This document shows positions 44,120 to 55,590 of a stretch of DNA of 64,000 bases, one piece after another. Source of the DNA: Macrosoma leucophasiata (Eukaryota > Arthropoda > Insecta > Lepidoptera > Hedylidae); NCBI GenBank assembly GCA_036365455.1, contig JAWQUS010000026.1:12604001-12668000 (forward strand), read 5' to 3'. Position 1 is the first letter of the stretch, and every line of letters starts with the position of its first letter. The position numbers and the translations under genes were made by a program. The notes beneath the pieces were generated by a model. The model was given only the letters and a program-made list of their open reading frames with translations. It had not been told where the DNA came from and did not search any database.

Positions 44120-44455
44120 TCATCATCAGAATCACTCCAGCCGATAGACGTCCGCTGCTGGACAAAGCCTTCCCTAAAGAGGCCCACTATAGACAGTGTA
44201 ATGCGTAGGAGAAGAGAGAATATGCCATAATTGCTACGCTTGGCAAGCGGTTTGGCGATCGCAGGGGCGGTAGTTATTTCGCGTGACGCTGCTGCACATC
44301 CCGCATTGACCTGTGGCATTGACTACCGCCCTATTGGATAGGTTTGACCGCTGTTGTTCGGTTGACCGACTGCACTAGCGCAAGAATTATCTTCCAAGAA
44401 GAGAATTCTTCCACTTGTGGGCGGTGGGGTCGTCACGTCCCGACACTTATAATTA
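44120..44455 (+). repeat. LINE 3' region (GATAGACGTCCGCTGCTGGA)
   Basis: Shares GGCGATCGCAGGGGCGGTAG and a following TACCGCC block with 58375-58625. Resembles non-coding 3' ends of lepidopteran LINEs. Confidence 0.6.
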
Positions 44456-44868
44456 TTGTTGTGGATATTACTCATTGTGGATTATGTATCCAAGAGTAAT
44501 GTTCGTAGAATATTTTCATCATTATCGATATGCAGTACCTACTTAATTAAAATATTCCGCCGGATATAAGTTGCTAGGTAGTTGCTACTACTCGTTAGTA
44601 TAGAAATCGGTTCAGGGTTAGCTGCATACGTTGCGCACATTCGACATGAATGTAGCAAACGGTTACAATTTACGTTGGTTTATGTAGGTATATGTTTAGG
44701 TAATGTAAATATTGCAGTTAATAATGCCTCATTATATTTTCATGTGCCTATCCCTGCACGTTATAAAAATATTATTACGTACCTAAATGAGATAGGTACC
44801 TGCTTTGTCGCCGGAGTAACATTTTTCTAGTCTGCAGCTCTGCCTTTTCTCTCAAGAGTTTCTTCGCA

Positions 44869-45194
44869 TGCGCGCATGGCCCTGCGGCTGATGAAGATCG
44901 CCAGCGATCTACTCGGTTGTGCGATACGGGCACGGTCGGGTGTGTGATGGGTGACCGCTAGTGGCAAATTAAAATGTAAGTTTCCATGCTTCGGATGGCA
45001 CGTTAAGTCGTTGGTCCCGGTTGCTATCGATAGATAGCAGTCGTTAAACCTTGTTGGAGGCCTTATGAGTTTGAAAACATCGACAGCGGGTTGGCCACTA
45101 ACCTGTATCTCCACTAACCCGCATTGGAGCAGCGCGTGGATTAAGCTGTAGCCCAGCAGTAGGACATATCAAGGGTTGCCATTATTATTATTAG
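44869..45194 (+). mobile_element. 5S-rRNA-derived SINE
   Basis: Head GCGCGCATGGCCCTGCGGCT, then GATGGGTGACCGCTAGTGG (5S-like), the AGCAGTCGTTAAACCTTG middle and a (ATT)n tail at 45180-45194. Confidence 0.85.
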
Positions 45195-45685
45195 GTATAT
45201 ATTTCTTCGCTTTCCAAACCCCACAGCTTCGGCTTCCATAATTATCACTGTGTAAGATGTTAGTAAACTTATAATACTTATGTCAACCTACATACTTATT
45301 CCCTTAGCAAAAAAATTGGGGTAGGTATTTCCAGAAGTTCTTCAAAGCTGAGAGGATCGCAAAAAATGAAAAAGGTTCAAGATAAAAATGGTTTGAAATT
45401 ATTATTAACTTTACGATAAAAAAACGCAAAAAAGATTAATTTATTTAATACTTATAATGCAAGTCTACGTTTAGTATACCTCTTAGGCTGGAGCGCCTTC
45501 TGCGCTCGCCGAAGTAGACTAATACCGTCTCGAGACGTGCAGCCTACATAAGAAAAAAAAACTATCGCAATAAAACATTTGGTGGTAAGCATAAATTATT
45601 TTAATTGAGTATTACCGCGTCATATTTGCTTTATTGTAATCAAAGAAATAATATAGAATAACATTTAAAACTCGAATATTATATA

Positions 45686-46284
45686 TGTCGGCAGGAGGGC
45701 CTCCAGTCCGGACATGTGGGTAGTATTGTGGGCGTGTCTTTCCATAAGCCGACATGTTACTCGTGTTTGTGGGCATCTGTAGGTGGGTACTCGAGCGGAT
45801 GATGAAATAAAGCACAGGTTGGCAGAATAAAGTCGTATATTGCCAAAGATCCGCCCATTCGATTACTTCCGGCAGGGAAGAACGGGCAAGAAACCCTTCG
45901 GACCGGGCAACCATATTTATCAGGATACGATACTACGAGTACTACTATCACAAGTTCAGGACTACCCGCTTTATATCACTTTAATATCACTGACGTTCAC
46001 TGTTCTAACTGGCAGCATAACTGCGCTATAATAATTTGATTCAACTGTGTGACTGTGACTGACTGACTGTTACTCTATGACTGACCGTCATGAACTATTT
46101 TCTAGCCTTTATAAACCCGATATCGGCTAGTAACTATCCCCTCTAAGATAACAATTTCAAGAACCTACGCCGACCGTGGCGCCACCTAGAATTCTCTATT
46201 GAACAATCTACCCTAGTCATAATTAGGTTACGTCTCCGACAAACCAGATGGCGCCAGCAGTCACATTCAGGTTCCACTCCGACA
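45686..46284 (-). repeat. 3' LTR (minus orientation)
   Basis: Identical to 49849-50447. On the minus strand a TATA-like GTTTATAAAGGC lies about 185 bp into the repeat. It is a recent copy, as the two show no difference that I can see. Confidence 0.92.
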
Positions 46285-46872
46285 CGGCCATACTGACAAT
46301 TCGCACGTCCTCGTGCGATGCGATTACCTGTAACAAGGAAACATCTCTGAGAGTATGATAGTTCACTAGGCCTTTATTGGCTCAACTATGACGTAATTAA
46401 TTCGCCGTTGTATCTACTCGTCATTATCAACCACTAAAGTAAGGTATTGCTTTTAAGCCCAAAAGACAGGCAGTAACCGTATTTAGCTCGGCCTACCTGA
46501 CATTACTAGAATCGATCTCAAGTTATCACTACCACAAATCATCTTGTGCTTTTCTCGGCATCTCAGATAACTAGTAACGCTTTAAACAAATTATTCACTC
46601 CCTCACAAAGAGACAAAACATTTTGTACGACATAGCTCGGCTACTCCTGACAAAGTAAATTCTCCTCTTCCGTTGTTACTTTAAACATGTTTTGTGTAAC
46701 TCCTTTTGTTACATCCTAAGTCAAACAGGAAGTACAGTCATTCAACATCATCATCCATAATAATCTTAACTGCCAACTCATATTAACTAGACATCCACCT
46801 CACCATCTATCAACCTATATGAAACTTGTCTGAAAGGCCAACTCAAAGCAATCAACATCACCACTGTCTGTA

Positions 46873-47030
46873 CGGCCACCTCGCCGTTTAGCAATGCTGT
46901 CAGATTGGCCACCTCGCCATTTAGTAATGCTGTCACATTGGCCACCTCGCCATTTAGCAATGCTGTCTGATTGGCCACCTCGCCACTTAGTAATGCTGTC
47001 CCAGAGGCCAATTCGCCCTTCAGACCATCT
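46873..47030. repeat. 33-bp tandem repeat in the LTR element
   Basis: About 4.5 units of GGCCACCTCGCCATTTAG plus AATGCTGTC and 6 variable bases. As 33 is a multiple of 3, the unit stays open in several frames (11-residue repeats), but no start or family supports a real protein. Confidence 0.85.
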
Positions 47031-47099
47031 TAAAGCGGACACCTCGCCTTGGATATCTTACACACAATTGTTCTACTCAACAACACAATAGGCTAAAGT

Positions 47100-47870
47100 A
47101 CCTACAAAATTCGTATATAGCCACCACGCTAGGACTATTTTGAATGTCTTACCATCATTATCGTCAGATGGACATGGATCCAGCTCAGTACCTAGGTATA
47201 TTAGACTGAGGGCGTGAACATCAACCATCGACTTTAAGATGATAGGTACCTATCTAGCCAATGTTTCAATGACCTCATAAGGACCTTTATACTTAAGTGC
47301 CAATTTGGTTTAATTCCGATCATGATTTGCTAATAAAAAGTAATCTCCTAGGAATAAATGAAGTCACCTTAGCCTTGTTTTTCGTTTTCGACATTTACTT
47401 CAACTTCGTGATCGTCTACAGTTAATAAATTTAAACGTCTAGCTACTCTACCTATTAAAAAACTCCATAGGACTCGCTTGACATTTTTAATTTAAATACT
47501 TTAAATCCGCTTACACTTCTACCCAAGTGTCGTGAGTGCTGTTACACACACACAACACTCACACAAACACCCAAACCCGGAATCAGCACCCGTAGGCCAC
47601 ACAAACATTTGCAGCGGTACGGGGATTGAACCCCTGAGCCTCGATTGAAACTGTCAACACACACCGCTGAACCAACTGGCTGGTCATGTGGTTGTCTTGA
47701 GAGCGTTAATTGCTCTCTCAGTATTAATTCTTAAGGAGTGCCTGAGTATCACATATTTAGAGAACTCATCTATAAAAACGAAAACATTCTTTAAGATCAC
47801 TACTGCCATTGAGCTTTCCTGTAACATCTATGTGAATTGTTACAAAAGTCGGTATATCAATTAAAATCGC
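47100..47870 (-). pseudogene. Gypsy integrase remnant
   Basis: From right to left: HIDVTGKLNG (first catalytic Asp region, about 47845-47815), then after a frameshift FIDEFSKYVILRHSL, and a SINE insertion that removes the catalytic centre. Then come RRLNLLTVDDHEVEVNVENE and KLALKYKGPYEVIETL, the GPY/F module near 47290. Stops and frameshifts are frequent. Confidence 0.75.
47530..47690 (-). mobile_element. tRNA-derived SINE inside the integrase remnant
   Basis: Head on the minus strand: CCAGTTGGTTCAGCGGTGTG (A-box side) and CAGGGGTTCAATCCCCG (B-box side). Then a body ending in (TG)n. Confidence 0.6.
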
Positions 47871-48889
47871 GGAGTAGAAAAAACTTATACATGGCCCATA
47901 AACTTCTCACAAGTCCCGTCTCACGGACTTTACGGTCTCTTGAAGAATCTAACTTCAACCGGCGCCTACCATATGTAGCGTCACATTATTAAGCATTATA
48001 ATATAACCATCCGGACGGCGCCGCAAGCTTAGCGTAGCGTTGCGTCGTCAGTTGTCCCTACACCTACACCTTAGTGCCGCGCACACGCAACTCAACCCAC
48101 CCAAAGTAACCGCAAATATGTAACAGTGTAAATTCCGCATTATATGGTGATCACCAACTTGGACTTCTCATTATCCATCCCCTACAACCTGAACACGCAA
48201 TAACCTTCTATATTGGCACGCATACAATACACCGCCATACATATTACCGCGCGTCCATGGATTTCCTAAAGCAGACACCAAATTGTTGAGCCAAACTCCC
48301 AATGTACTACGGCTCGTATCTACATGGCATCCCCGTGCCATCTGCGCACCGTTCACTAATGGCTACTGTTTCGGTTCTGACCAGCTAAACGAAAATTCAC
48401 CACCCTCATCATCATTACCTGATTGAAACTGTCTTATCTCAAGAAGTATTTAGGTTCTCGGGCAACTACCTATAATGTCACCTCAGCCGCACCATTTTCA
48501 AGTTCACTAAATTATTTCATCAGTTTTATCAAATTATTTAATATCTCGGTAAATAACACAACACTTTCTAATATCAAGTATCATTGGCAGACTTCATGTT
48601 AATAAAATCTCATCACAACGAAATTTACATTATCGAACAAATTAACACAGGTGTCTCGTTCATGGCCAACAACTCAACAACCAGCACTTCCCTCCAGGAA
48701 TGCCAAATCATCTCATATTCCACCCAGAGTCAACACACTGATACTCTGGCATGGTCACGAAACCCGTGAACCAAGAACCTGTACACACATACTCACACAT
48801 AACGTTTTCAATATTCGTCACATCATATCAATTGGTACTTGAGTCTCAGTGTCCGCTACCTAATCATAAGAATTTGTTTAACCCACAAT

Positions 48890-49050
48890 AGCAGGTAAGA
48901 TTCCTACAGCATTAAGATTGATCGTTACCCACAAAAGCAGGAAAGACCACATACACATTAAACGAACAGTGATGATCGTTACCCACAAAAGCAGGAAAGA
49001 CCACATAACAGTGATAGTCGTCACCCACTAAAGCAGGAGAGACCACACTT
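48890..49050. repeat. Short tandem repeat in the LTR element
   Basis: GTTACCCACAAAAGCAGGAA followed by GACCACAT occurs two times, with two diverged units on either side, in irregular spacing of about 45-60 bp. Confidence 0.7.
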
Positions 49051-49848
49051 ATTAAATCACAAGGATACTATAATTTCTTCCCGTAATTACCCACATGTGA
49101 AACCATTATCAACTTTACCGTTTGTCTAACTTTTTCAAACTATCTACCCCGATAGAGGGAATGAAATTAGCCATTTTCTAAACTTAACCATGTGTTAGGT
49201 TAAATTTCAACTCTAGGCATAGGATTACATTGAAAACATTTTCAACGGGAAATGCCACAAATTGGTGATTTGTACCGATTCACCATGACCTGGGAATTGA
49301 ACCCATTCATCAGCTGTTGCGAGGTCATAACAAAATGAAAACGACTCACCAAATGTAGAATGCATGTCCGATTGAAGTGTTGAAATCTGCTCATCGCTCT
49401 CCAGCATAGATTTCCATGATCCAATCTGCAGTGGTATGCGCACCACAACCTCTGCTGCATACTTCAACTTCCAGCCAGGTATATTGGCAAAGTAGTGTAC
49501 CATGCAATCACAGCACTACGGTGTTAAGTCTCCATTGTAGTTTTAAATCCCAGTACTTTGGTTTGGTTTTCTAGGTTAACCACTTTTGGTTGGCACTGGA
49601 CTACCTCATTCTTTCTGTGGCCAGTGCGGTCCACCCAGCCAGGTGAGACCCATAAGGGAGGCCCAGCTGAGGCGACCAGCGAACTCGGCAGCAATTGTTT
49701 GAACGATTTGATGCTCTTTGAAATTTGACACTTTTTTTTTTTTCAGTTGAGGGTAGGTAGGTAGGTAGTAACTTGTTGATCTAAAAAAAAAAATAATCCA
49801 CTCTGCGTATTTTCATCATATTTTCGCTCGAGTGAATCCCACTTCTGA

Positions 49849-50447
49849 TGTCGGCAGGAGGGCCTCCAGTCCGGACATGTGGGTAGTATTGTGGGCGTGT
49901 CTTTCCATAAGCCGACATGTTACTCGTGTTTGTGGGCATCTGTAGGTGGGTACTCGAGCGGATGATGAAATAAAGCACAGGTTGGCAGAATAAAGTCGTA
50001 TATTGCCAAAGATCCGCCCATTCGATTACTTCCGGCAGGGAAGAACGGGCAAGAAACCCTTCGGACCGGGCAACCATATTTATCAGGATACGATACTACG
50101 AGTACTACTATCACAAGTTCAGGACTACCCGCTTTATATCACTTTAATATCACTGACGTTCACTGTTCTAACTGGCAGCATAACTGCGCTATAATAATTT
50201 GATTCAACTGTGTGACTGTGACTGACTGACTGTTACTCTATGACTGACCGTCATGAACTATTTTCTAGCCTTTATAAACCCGATATCGGCTAGTAACTAT
50301 CCCCTCTAAGATAACAATTTCAAGAACCTACGCCGACCGTGGCGCCACCTAGAATTCTCTATTGAACAATCTACCCTAGTCATAATTAGGTTACGTCTCC
50401 GACAAACCAGATGGCGCCAGCAGTCACATTCAGGTTCCACTCCGACA
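49849..50447 (-). repeat. 5' LTR (minus orientation)
   Basis: See 45686-46284. In element direction the interior begins at 49848. TGGGATTCACTCGAGC, 7 bases inward, is the only candidate primer-binding site, and it is uncertain. Confidence 0.92.
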
Positions 50448-50451
50448 TATA

Positions 50452-51112
50452 CAAATTTATTCGATCGTGCGTGAGATTTGTGAATAATTTGCATAATCAC
50501 CTTTTATTGCGGAATCCATTTGCAAATACATTTATAATGACATATTCAAAAGATTAACTTCCGATATATTTTAATTAAACAAAATTCGTAGGATTTCCTT
50601 CCGTGCGTAAAAATTAAATTTGTTCTCGAAAATTCCATCTGCCTATTTCCTTATTTGTGTAAATACGTTTATCTTAGAATTATAAAAAAAAATATTGTCG
50701 TGTAATTTCTTGGCTCTGGCTGATAGCTTGAATTAAAGCTATTTATATTTTAAAAGTTAATTACTCTATGCATATTTATCTCAGTATAAAGAGAATCCTT
50801 TTCGTTGTTTATTTTTTATCTTGATGGGTAATCCCTGAGATTTTAATTTCCTTTGCGTTTAGAATTTTTGTTAAGTTTTATTTTGAGTATAATATCGTTG
50901 GGTACTGTATTTACAGATTACGTTTGTAGTTTTTATTTTCAGAATAGCAAGTTAGAGGCGAAATTGACTTAGGAATAAATATTTATTGAGCAATGTGTGG
51001 GGATGTGAGTATAAAAAAAGTTAAAATCGGTTTAGGAAAAAAGAAATTATGGTCAATTGAAAATTTACTACAAGCACTGTTTTAAAACTTTTAAACAGAG
51101 TTGAATGCGGTT
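50452..51112. other. No gene recognised
   Basis: AT-rich sequence after the LTR element; nothing recognisable. Confidence 0.4.
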
Positions 51113-51350
51113 TACGTGGCGTTAGTGGCGTTGGTGGCATTGGTGGTGGTGTTGGTGGCGTTGCTGGCGTTGGTAGTGGTGGTGGTGGCGTTAGTGGTGA
51201 TGGTGGCGTTGGAGGCGCTGGTGGCGTTAGTGGCGTTGGTGGCATTGATGACGTTGGTGTCATTGGTGGTGGTGTTGGTGGCGTTTGTGGAGTTGGTAGC
51301 GTTGGTGACAGTGCGGTGGTGGCATTGGTGGCTTTGGTGGCGTTAGTCTA
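51113..51350. repeat. GGTGGCGTT minisatellite
   Basis: About 238 bp of GTGGCGTTGGTGGC-type 9-15 bp units, strongly strand-biased (almost no C-runs on the plus strand). The open frames it gives (Val/Ala-rich or Pro/Thr-rich) are composition effects. Confidence 0.85.
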
Positions 51351-51407
51351 ATATCGTGTACAGAGAAGTATTCATGTAAATCAGATTTTTTTAGCGTATA
51401 AGTGTTT

Positions 51408-51461
51408 ATGATCCAAAATTAACCAAAAATTGGATATAACTTTTGATTAATTTTGGATCAT
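51408..51461. repeat. Hairpin with 21-bp arms
   Basis: ATGATCCAAAATTAACCAAA at 51408 and its inverse ending at 51461; one mismatch; 12-nt loop. Confidence 0.85.
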
Positions 51462-51919
51462 GAAAAAATGCTGCCCGAAGTCACTATTCCAATCGAACGC
51501 AGTTGTGGTCACAGCTATTATGTTAATAAGTATAGTGTTTCTTTTTCGGAATAAAGGTTTCAGTTTGGCATATGTTAGCCCCTAAACATAATCGATTCAG
51601 ATCAGTTGATGCATTAATTTCCGCAATTGAGACTGTTGGGAGTGACCGTCTGTCGGATGGAAGTTAACTACAGCAGGGTCAAAATCGTTAACAGTGTGAA
51701 AAATGCACGCGCTGTGACTTCCTTGTGTTATAATTTTTATGTGAATTCGCACGTCTCCTGTTTATTTATGTTGTGTGTAGTTCACGAATGAATCATTCTC
51801 TAGTTCAGTCATGATTCAAGTAGTTCTTAGTTCTGTGTATACTGAGTCCAATGGCCGCGAACAGTCTGATCTAATCTGAAGTACCAACTAGCAGTACTAA
51901 ATGATATTATTATTGATAG

Positions 51920-52130
51920 TGGAAATATATATCGTCTCTTCTCTATACGCATATACAAAAATCTCGTGTCAAATGTTAGTTACCATACGCCTCCGAAACG
52001 GCTGGACCGATGCTCATAAAATTTTGTGTGCCTATTGGGTACGAATAGGTCTGAGAATCGGCCAACATCTATTTTTTCATAACCTTAAGTTTATCACTTG
52101 AACTGAAGATTATGTGATGCAGCTAGTAAT
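51920..52130 (+). repeat. Dispersed repeat (AAAATTTTGTGTGCCTATT)
   Basis: Shares AAATTTTGTGTGCCTATT and GAGAATCGGCCAACATCTAT with 53850-54065, and the layout with 54500-54780. Confidence 0.7.
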
Positions 52131-52139
52131 GTAAATACT

Positions 52140-52330
52140 TAATCTATAATATAAAAATAAGTCGGGTTTTCCTTCCTGACGCTATAACTCCAGAACGCAC
52201 GAACCGATTTCCACGGTTTTGCATTCGTTGGAAAGGTCTCGGGCTCCGCGAGGTTTATAGCAAAGAAAATTCAGGAAAATATTAATAAAATGACATCCAC
52301 GCAGGCGAAGCTGCGGGCAATAGCTAGTAT
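52140..52330 (+). repeat. Dispersed repeat ending GCTGCGGGCAATAGCTAGT
   Basis: ATAACTCCAGAACGCACGAA, GAAAGGTCTCGGGCTCCGCG and a final GCGAAGCTGCGGGCAATAGC. Related to 12352-12545. Confidence 0.65.
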
Positions 52331-52927
52331 CTTATATAAATTTTCTCTCAGCTTTCTTACCTACATGAACTAATTATTTAGGTACTATGCAACAACAATC
52401 GTTCTTACGTGTGTACATTCATACAAAGAATGAGATTCACGTAACATGGAAAGCAAAAGCTCATAAAACTTGTTACTTTGTCTAGTGGACTGTACCTACT
52501 TTCTCTGAAGAAGACAGTTGTTCCGGTCTTCGAATACACTAACACAGAGTCGTGACTCGCTAGAAGTGGCTTTGGGAAAAAAACACTTGTGCACGCCGCT
52601 CTTATCCTCGCAGTTGTTCATTGCGTTTGAATGTATGTTTATTTGTGTGAGTGAAAAATACATCCCGTTTTCTAACATCACGCCTGTTTTTCCACGAACG
52701 AAGATATTAAATGTTTTACGTTGCCTAGTAAACTGTTTTCTTAAGCTATTGTGATATTTGAACACGAACAGAGTGTCGTGGGTGTCGTTACTTTTTTTTA
52801 ATCACTTTCAAAAAAGGAGGATGCATGTACTGGCCAACGATCTTTATCGGATGAAATTGGCGGCCCGAACTTCTAAATACATATTCTAAAAGTTTAACAT
52901 GCATTGATTGCTCTTTACTGTTATCTA
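52331..52927. other. No gene recognised
   Basis: Nothing recognisable; open frames on both strands near 52500-52760 have no family resemblance. Confidence 0.4.
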
Positions 52928-53255
52928 AAGAAATAAATAAAATTGGAGTGTCTGTTTGTAATATAAAAATAACCGTTTTTTTACTAAATGCATATGTATG
53001 TATACACGGTACATATACAATAAAAACATTTTTTACAATTTTTGTCTGTCTGTCTGTCTATCTGTCTGTCTGTTTGTTCCCGCTAATCTTGGGAAGGGCT
53101 GGACCGATTTGGACGGGACTTTCACTGGCAGATAGATAGCTTATGTAATAAAGAGTAACTAACTTTTATACTAGCTTCGCCCACGACTTTGGCTGGGTAG
53201 AGACTGAACAATCATAAATTCTCACGCGGTCGAAGTCGCGGGCACAGCTCGTTTA
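52928..53255 (-). repeat. Dispersed repeat, inverted relative of 6912
   Basis: On the minus strand it starts GAGCTGTGCCCGCGACTTCG and contains a (GACA)n tract. It ends AGACACTCCAATTTTATTTA, as at 6912-7258. Confidence 0.75.
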
Positions 53256-53849
53256 ATATATTTTAGTGATGAGTTTTTGAAGTCGGTATTTATTCAATCA
53301 AGTAGACGGCTCGTCTCGGCCTGTCTATTAAAGTCTATTTCAATGGACAATCGGCAAGCGCATAGCGCTCTGCTAGAAATTCTCGACTCGTGCACGTCGC
53401 ACACAAACAATACAACAGATTTTCACTGTCTTTAATTTTTTTTCTTTCTTTAAATTTTTTTCTTTACTTACTTTCCTTCTGAAGAATCAATCTGTATTGA
53501 AAACATAACAATGGGGAAAATGGAGATACTTATACCAAAACAAAGAAGCCTTCATGAGGCACATTGCCTCATTCATTTGATTATAGTCTAATGGTGTGAT
53601 TCACATTTATTAAATACAACTTATCATGACAAATAGGTATTGTTGACCATGCTATACCTACTTATAAATATAATAGTGTAAACCTAATATCATATTATTT
53701 CCACATTTACAATCAACGTTTTCTCAATATAATCGGCAAGATAGTCTGGCGTATTCAATGCTATTTGGAGAGCTTATCAGACTCTGTCACATACTAAAAT
53801 TTTATCAGCACAGTATTTTTTATATCGACTGTAAAATCGTTATAGGTAT
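53256..53849. other. No gene recognised
   Basis: AT-rich, no recognised repeat ends or coding signal. Confidence 0.4.
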
Positions 53850-54065
53850 ATGTTTAAAATTCTCGTGTCAGTTGACCGATTCTCATGAAATTTTGTGTGC
53901 CTATTAGGTAGATCTGAGAATCGGCCAACATCTATTTTTTCATACCCCTAAGTGTTATGAGTAAGATTCTCACCAAATATACCTATTTTTTCGATTTTGT
54001 AGACATTTAAATATTTATGATACATATTTAAAGCGATACGAAGTTCGTCGGGGCAGCTAGTACTG
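53850..54065 (+). repeat. Dispersed repeat ending TTCGTCGGGGCAGCTAGTA
   Basis: Relative of 51920 and 54500 with a clean right end GATACGAAGTTCGTCGGGGC. Confidence 0.7.
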
Positions 54066-54367
54066 TTTATAGGTATTTAATACTCGCAAGTCAATACGGT
54101 ATGAAACATTTTACACATGCAAACAGATACGGAATAATTGTAATCATATTACCAATAGTAACGTTAAGTCACAGTACACATATGAACAGTACGGAAACTA
54201 CGAACAAATCGTTCGAAACGGCACACTCACGTCACTCACACAAACATGCGCATCTACGAGGCCTCTAAGCGGTTCTCGCAGTGCTACAGTAGCGAGTGTC
54301 GCGGACTGCCGCGTCGAGACGAGCGGTCACGTTGCGATTTGTTTTTGCTTCCACGAGTGTTTTAAAG

Positions 54368-54472
54368 ATGCCACGAGCGTATTGCGTGGTATACGACTGT
54401 TTGAACTGTGCATCATCAAAACCGGAGGTATCGTTTTTTAAACTTCCTGGTGATTTTGAAAGGCAAGAATAA
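54368..54472 (+). CDS. Probable first exon of a THAP-domain protein
   Basis: ATG at 54368 opens MPRAYCVVYDCLNCASSK followed by SFFKLPGDFER, the N-terminal half of a THAP zinc-binding domain: Met-Pro, C-x4-C (Cys6, Cys11), then S-F-x-K/R-L/F-P. A stop follows at 54470-54472. The frame may leave before it through a GC donor (AG/GCAAGA at 54463). The upstream 100 bp are CpG-rich like a promoter. The second Cys-His pair was not found nearby, so this is either exon 1 of a gene reaching beyond, or a broken copy. Confidence 0.55.
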   Translation: MPRAYCVVYDCLNCASSKPEVSFFKLPGDFERQE

Positions 54473-54499
54473 TGTATTGTTATAATATCTAACACATTA

Positions 54500-54780
54500 A
54501 AAAAAATCTCGTGTGGTAGTGTTTGTAACAATACTCCTCCACAGCGGCAAAACCGATCAGTATGAAATTTTGTGTGTATAGTTGGTAGGTATGAGAATCG
54601 GTTGTAGTCTTTTTTTATATCCCTAAATGGTGAGGGTGATTCTTACCAATTTTTTTTTTCGATTTTTTGGACATTTAATTTATTTTATTTAAAGAAAAAG
54701 ACGCCTTAGAGGTAAAAACATTTAATTTGTTTATACCTCTAAGGCGATACGAAGTTCGTCGGGGCATTTATTAAGATTGT
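54500..54780 (+). repeat. Dispersed repeat with a 19-bp-arm palindrome
   Basis: Third relative of the 51920 family. CGCCTTAGAGGTAAAAACA at 54702-54720 and its inverse at 54728-54746 (one mismatch) form a hairpin at its right end. Confidence 0.75.
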
Positions 54781-54984
54781 ACTGACGTAAGAACCATAAA
54801 AATCACCCAAGTAATTAGCACTCAGTTTTGTTATTTTTAAGACCGAATTCACAGAAGCAATAGGAATTATAATTCGTTAAGATATTTATGAAGAATAAAG
54901 TATTTTTTATGTAATGGTTAAACCAAAGATCTACAAGTTATATCAATATTAAACTGTTTTTCGTACTTAAAACTATAATAATAA

Positions 54985-55115
54985 TAAGATCAAGGTTGGA
55001 TCATGGGTCTAATACAGAAGGCGGTACTCCTCGGCACGGCACGTATTGTGAGGAGGTTCCTCTCTCTGAGCCCCTAACCGCCGACAGCTTGGACCCTGCT
55101 CCCGCTACCGGCGGT
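54985..55115 (+). repeat. LINE C-terminal fragment
   Basis: One frame reads WIMGLIQKAVLLGTARIVRR then FLSLSP and stop, as at the end of some lepidopteran LINE proteins. A GC-rich block and A/T-rich tail follow. Confidence 0.5.
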
Positions 55116-55228
55116 AACCATTTTGTATTTTTTTATATATATATACGTTGTTTTTTTTTTCCTTTATATACATGTATATGTAAAAAAATATATAATGAGA
55201 TTATGAATAAATGAGTGAAATAATAATA

Positions 55229-55590
55229 ATGGCAACCCATTATACGTCCCACTGCTGGGCACGAGTCTCTCCCCTTTTTGGGAGGAGGCCTGGAGCTTAC
55301 TCCACCACGCTGCTCCTATGCGGATTGGTGGAGGTGTTGGGGGTTAGTGGCCAACCCGCTGACGGATGTTTTCAAACTGCCCAACAGGCCTCCGACAAGG
55401 TTTAACGACTGCTATCTATCGATAGCAACCGGGACCGACGGCTTAACGTGCCCTCCGAAGCACGGAAACGCGCATTTAATTTGCCACTAGCGGTCACCCA
55501 TCTCACTACCCGACCGCGCCCGTAGTGCTTAACCGAGTAGATCGCCTATGATCTACACCAGCCGCCGGGCCATGCGCGCTTCTGTACGAT
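55229..55590 (-). mobile_element. 5S-rRNA-derived SINE
   Basis: Head at the right (GCGCGCATGGCCCGGCGGCT), the 5S-like GGTTAAGCACTACGGGCG and GATGGGTGACCGCTAGTGG. The tail GCAGTGGGACGTATAATGGG precedes (ATT)n at the left. Confidence 0.88.

Larger units (their letters stand above)
45686..50447 (-). mobile_element. Ty3/gypsy-type LTR element, coding-dead
   Basis: Two 599-bp direct repeats (45686-46284, 49849-50447) appear identical base for base, begin TGTCGG and end CCGACA. The element is flanked by TATA on both sides (45682-45685 and 50448-50451), a 4-bp target duplication as in gypsy elements. The interior is only 3564 bp, on the minus strand, with integrase remnants and no readable gag, protease or RT. 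It must have moved with enzymes from another copy. Confidence 0.92.

Noticed and set aside
46787..47091. Repeat-bearing protein on either strand of the LTR interior
   Set aside because: Open only because the 33-bp unit is a multiple of three; no start context, no family.
48890..49050. CRISPR-like spaced repeats (ACCCACAAAAGCAGGAA)
   Set aside because: Spacing is irregular, few diverged units, inside a eukaryotic LTR element; no reason to expect CRISPR.
49225..49503. 92-codon minus-strand frame as a gag protein
   Set aside because: Position fits the 5' part of the element, but I see no nucleocapsid knuckle or capsid motif; left unassigned.
45840..50194. Two identical 63-codon genes (at 45840 and 50003)
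   Set aside because: They are the same stretch of the two LTRs, and not genes.
51021..51346. Proline-rich or valine-rich protein
   Set aside because: Pure translation of a minisatellite.
34187..55490. Short conserved proteins in copies at 34187 and 55278
   Set aside because: They are translations of the 5S-type SINE.
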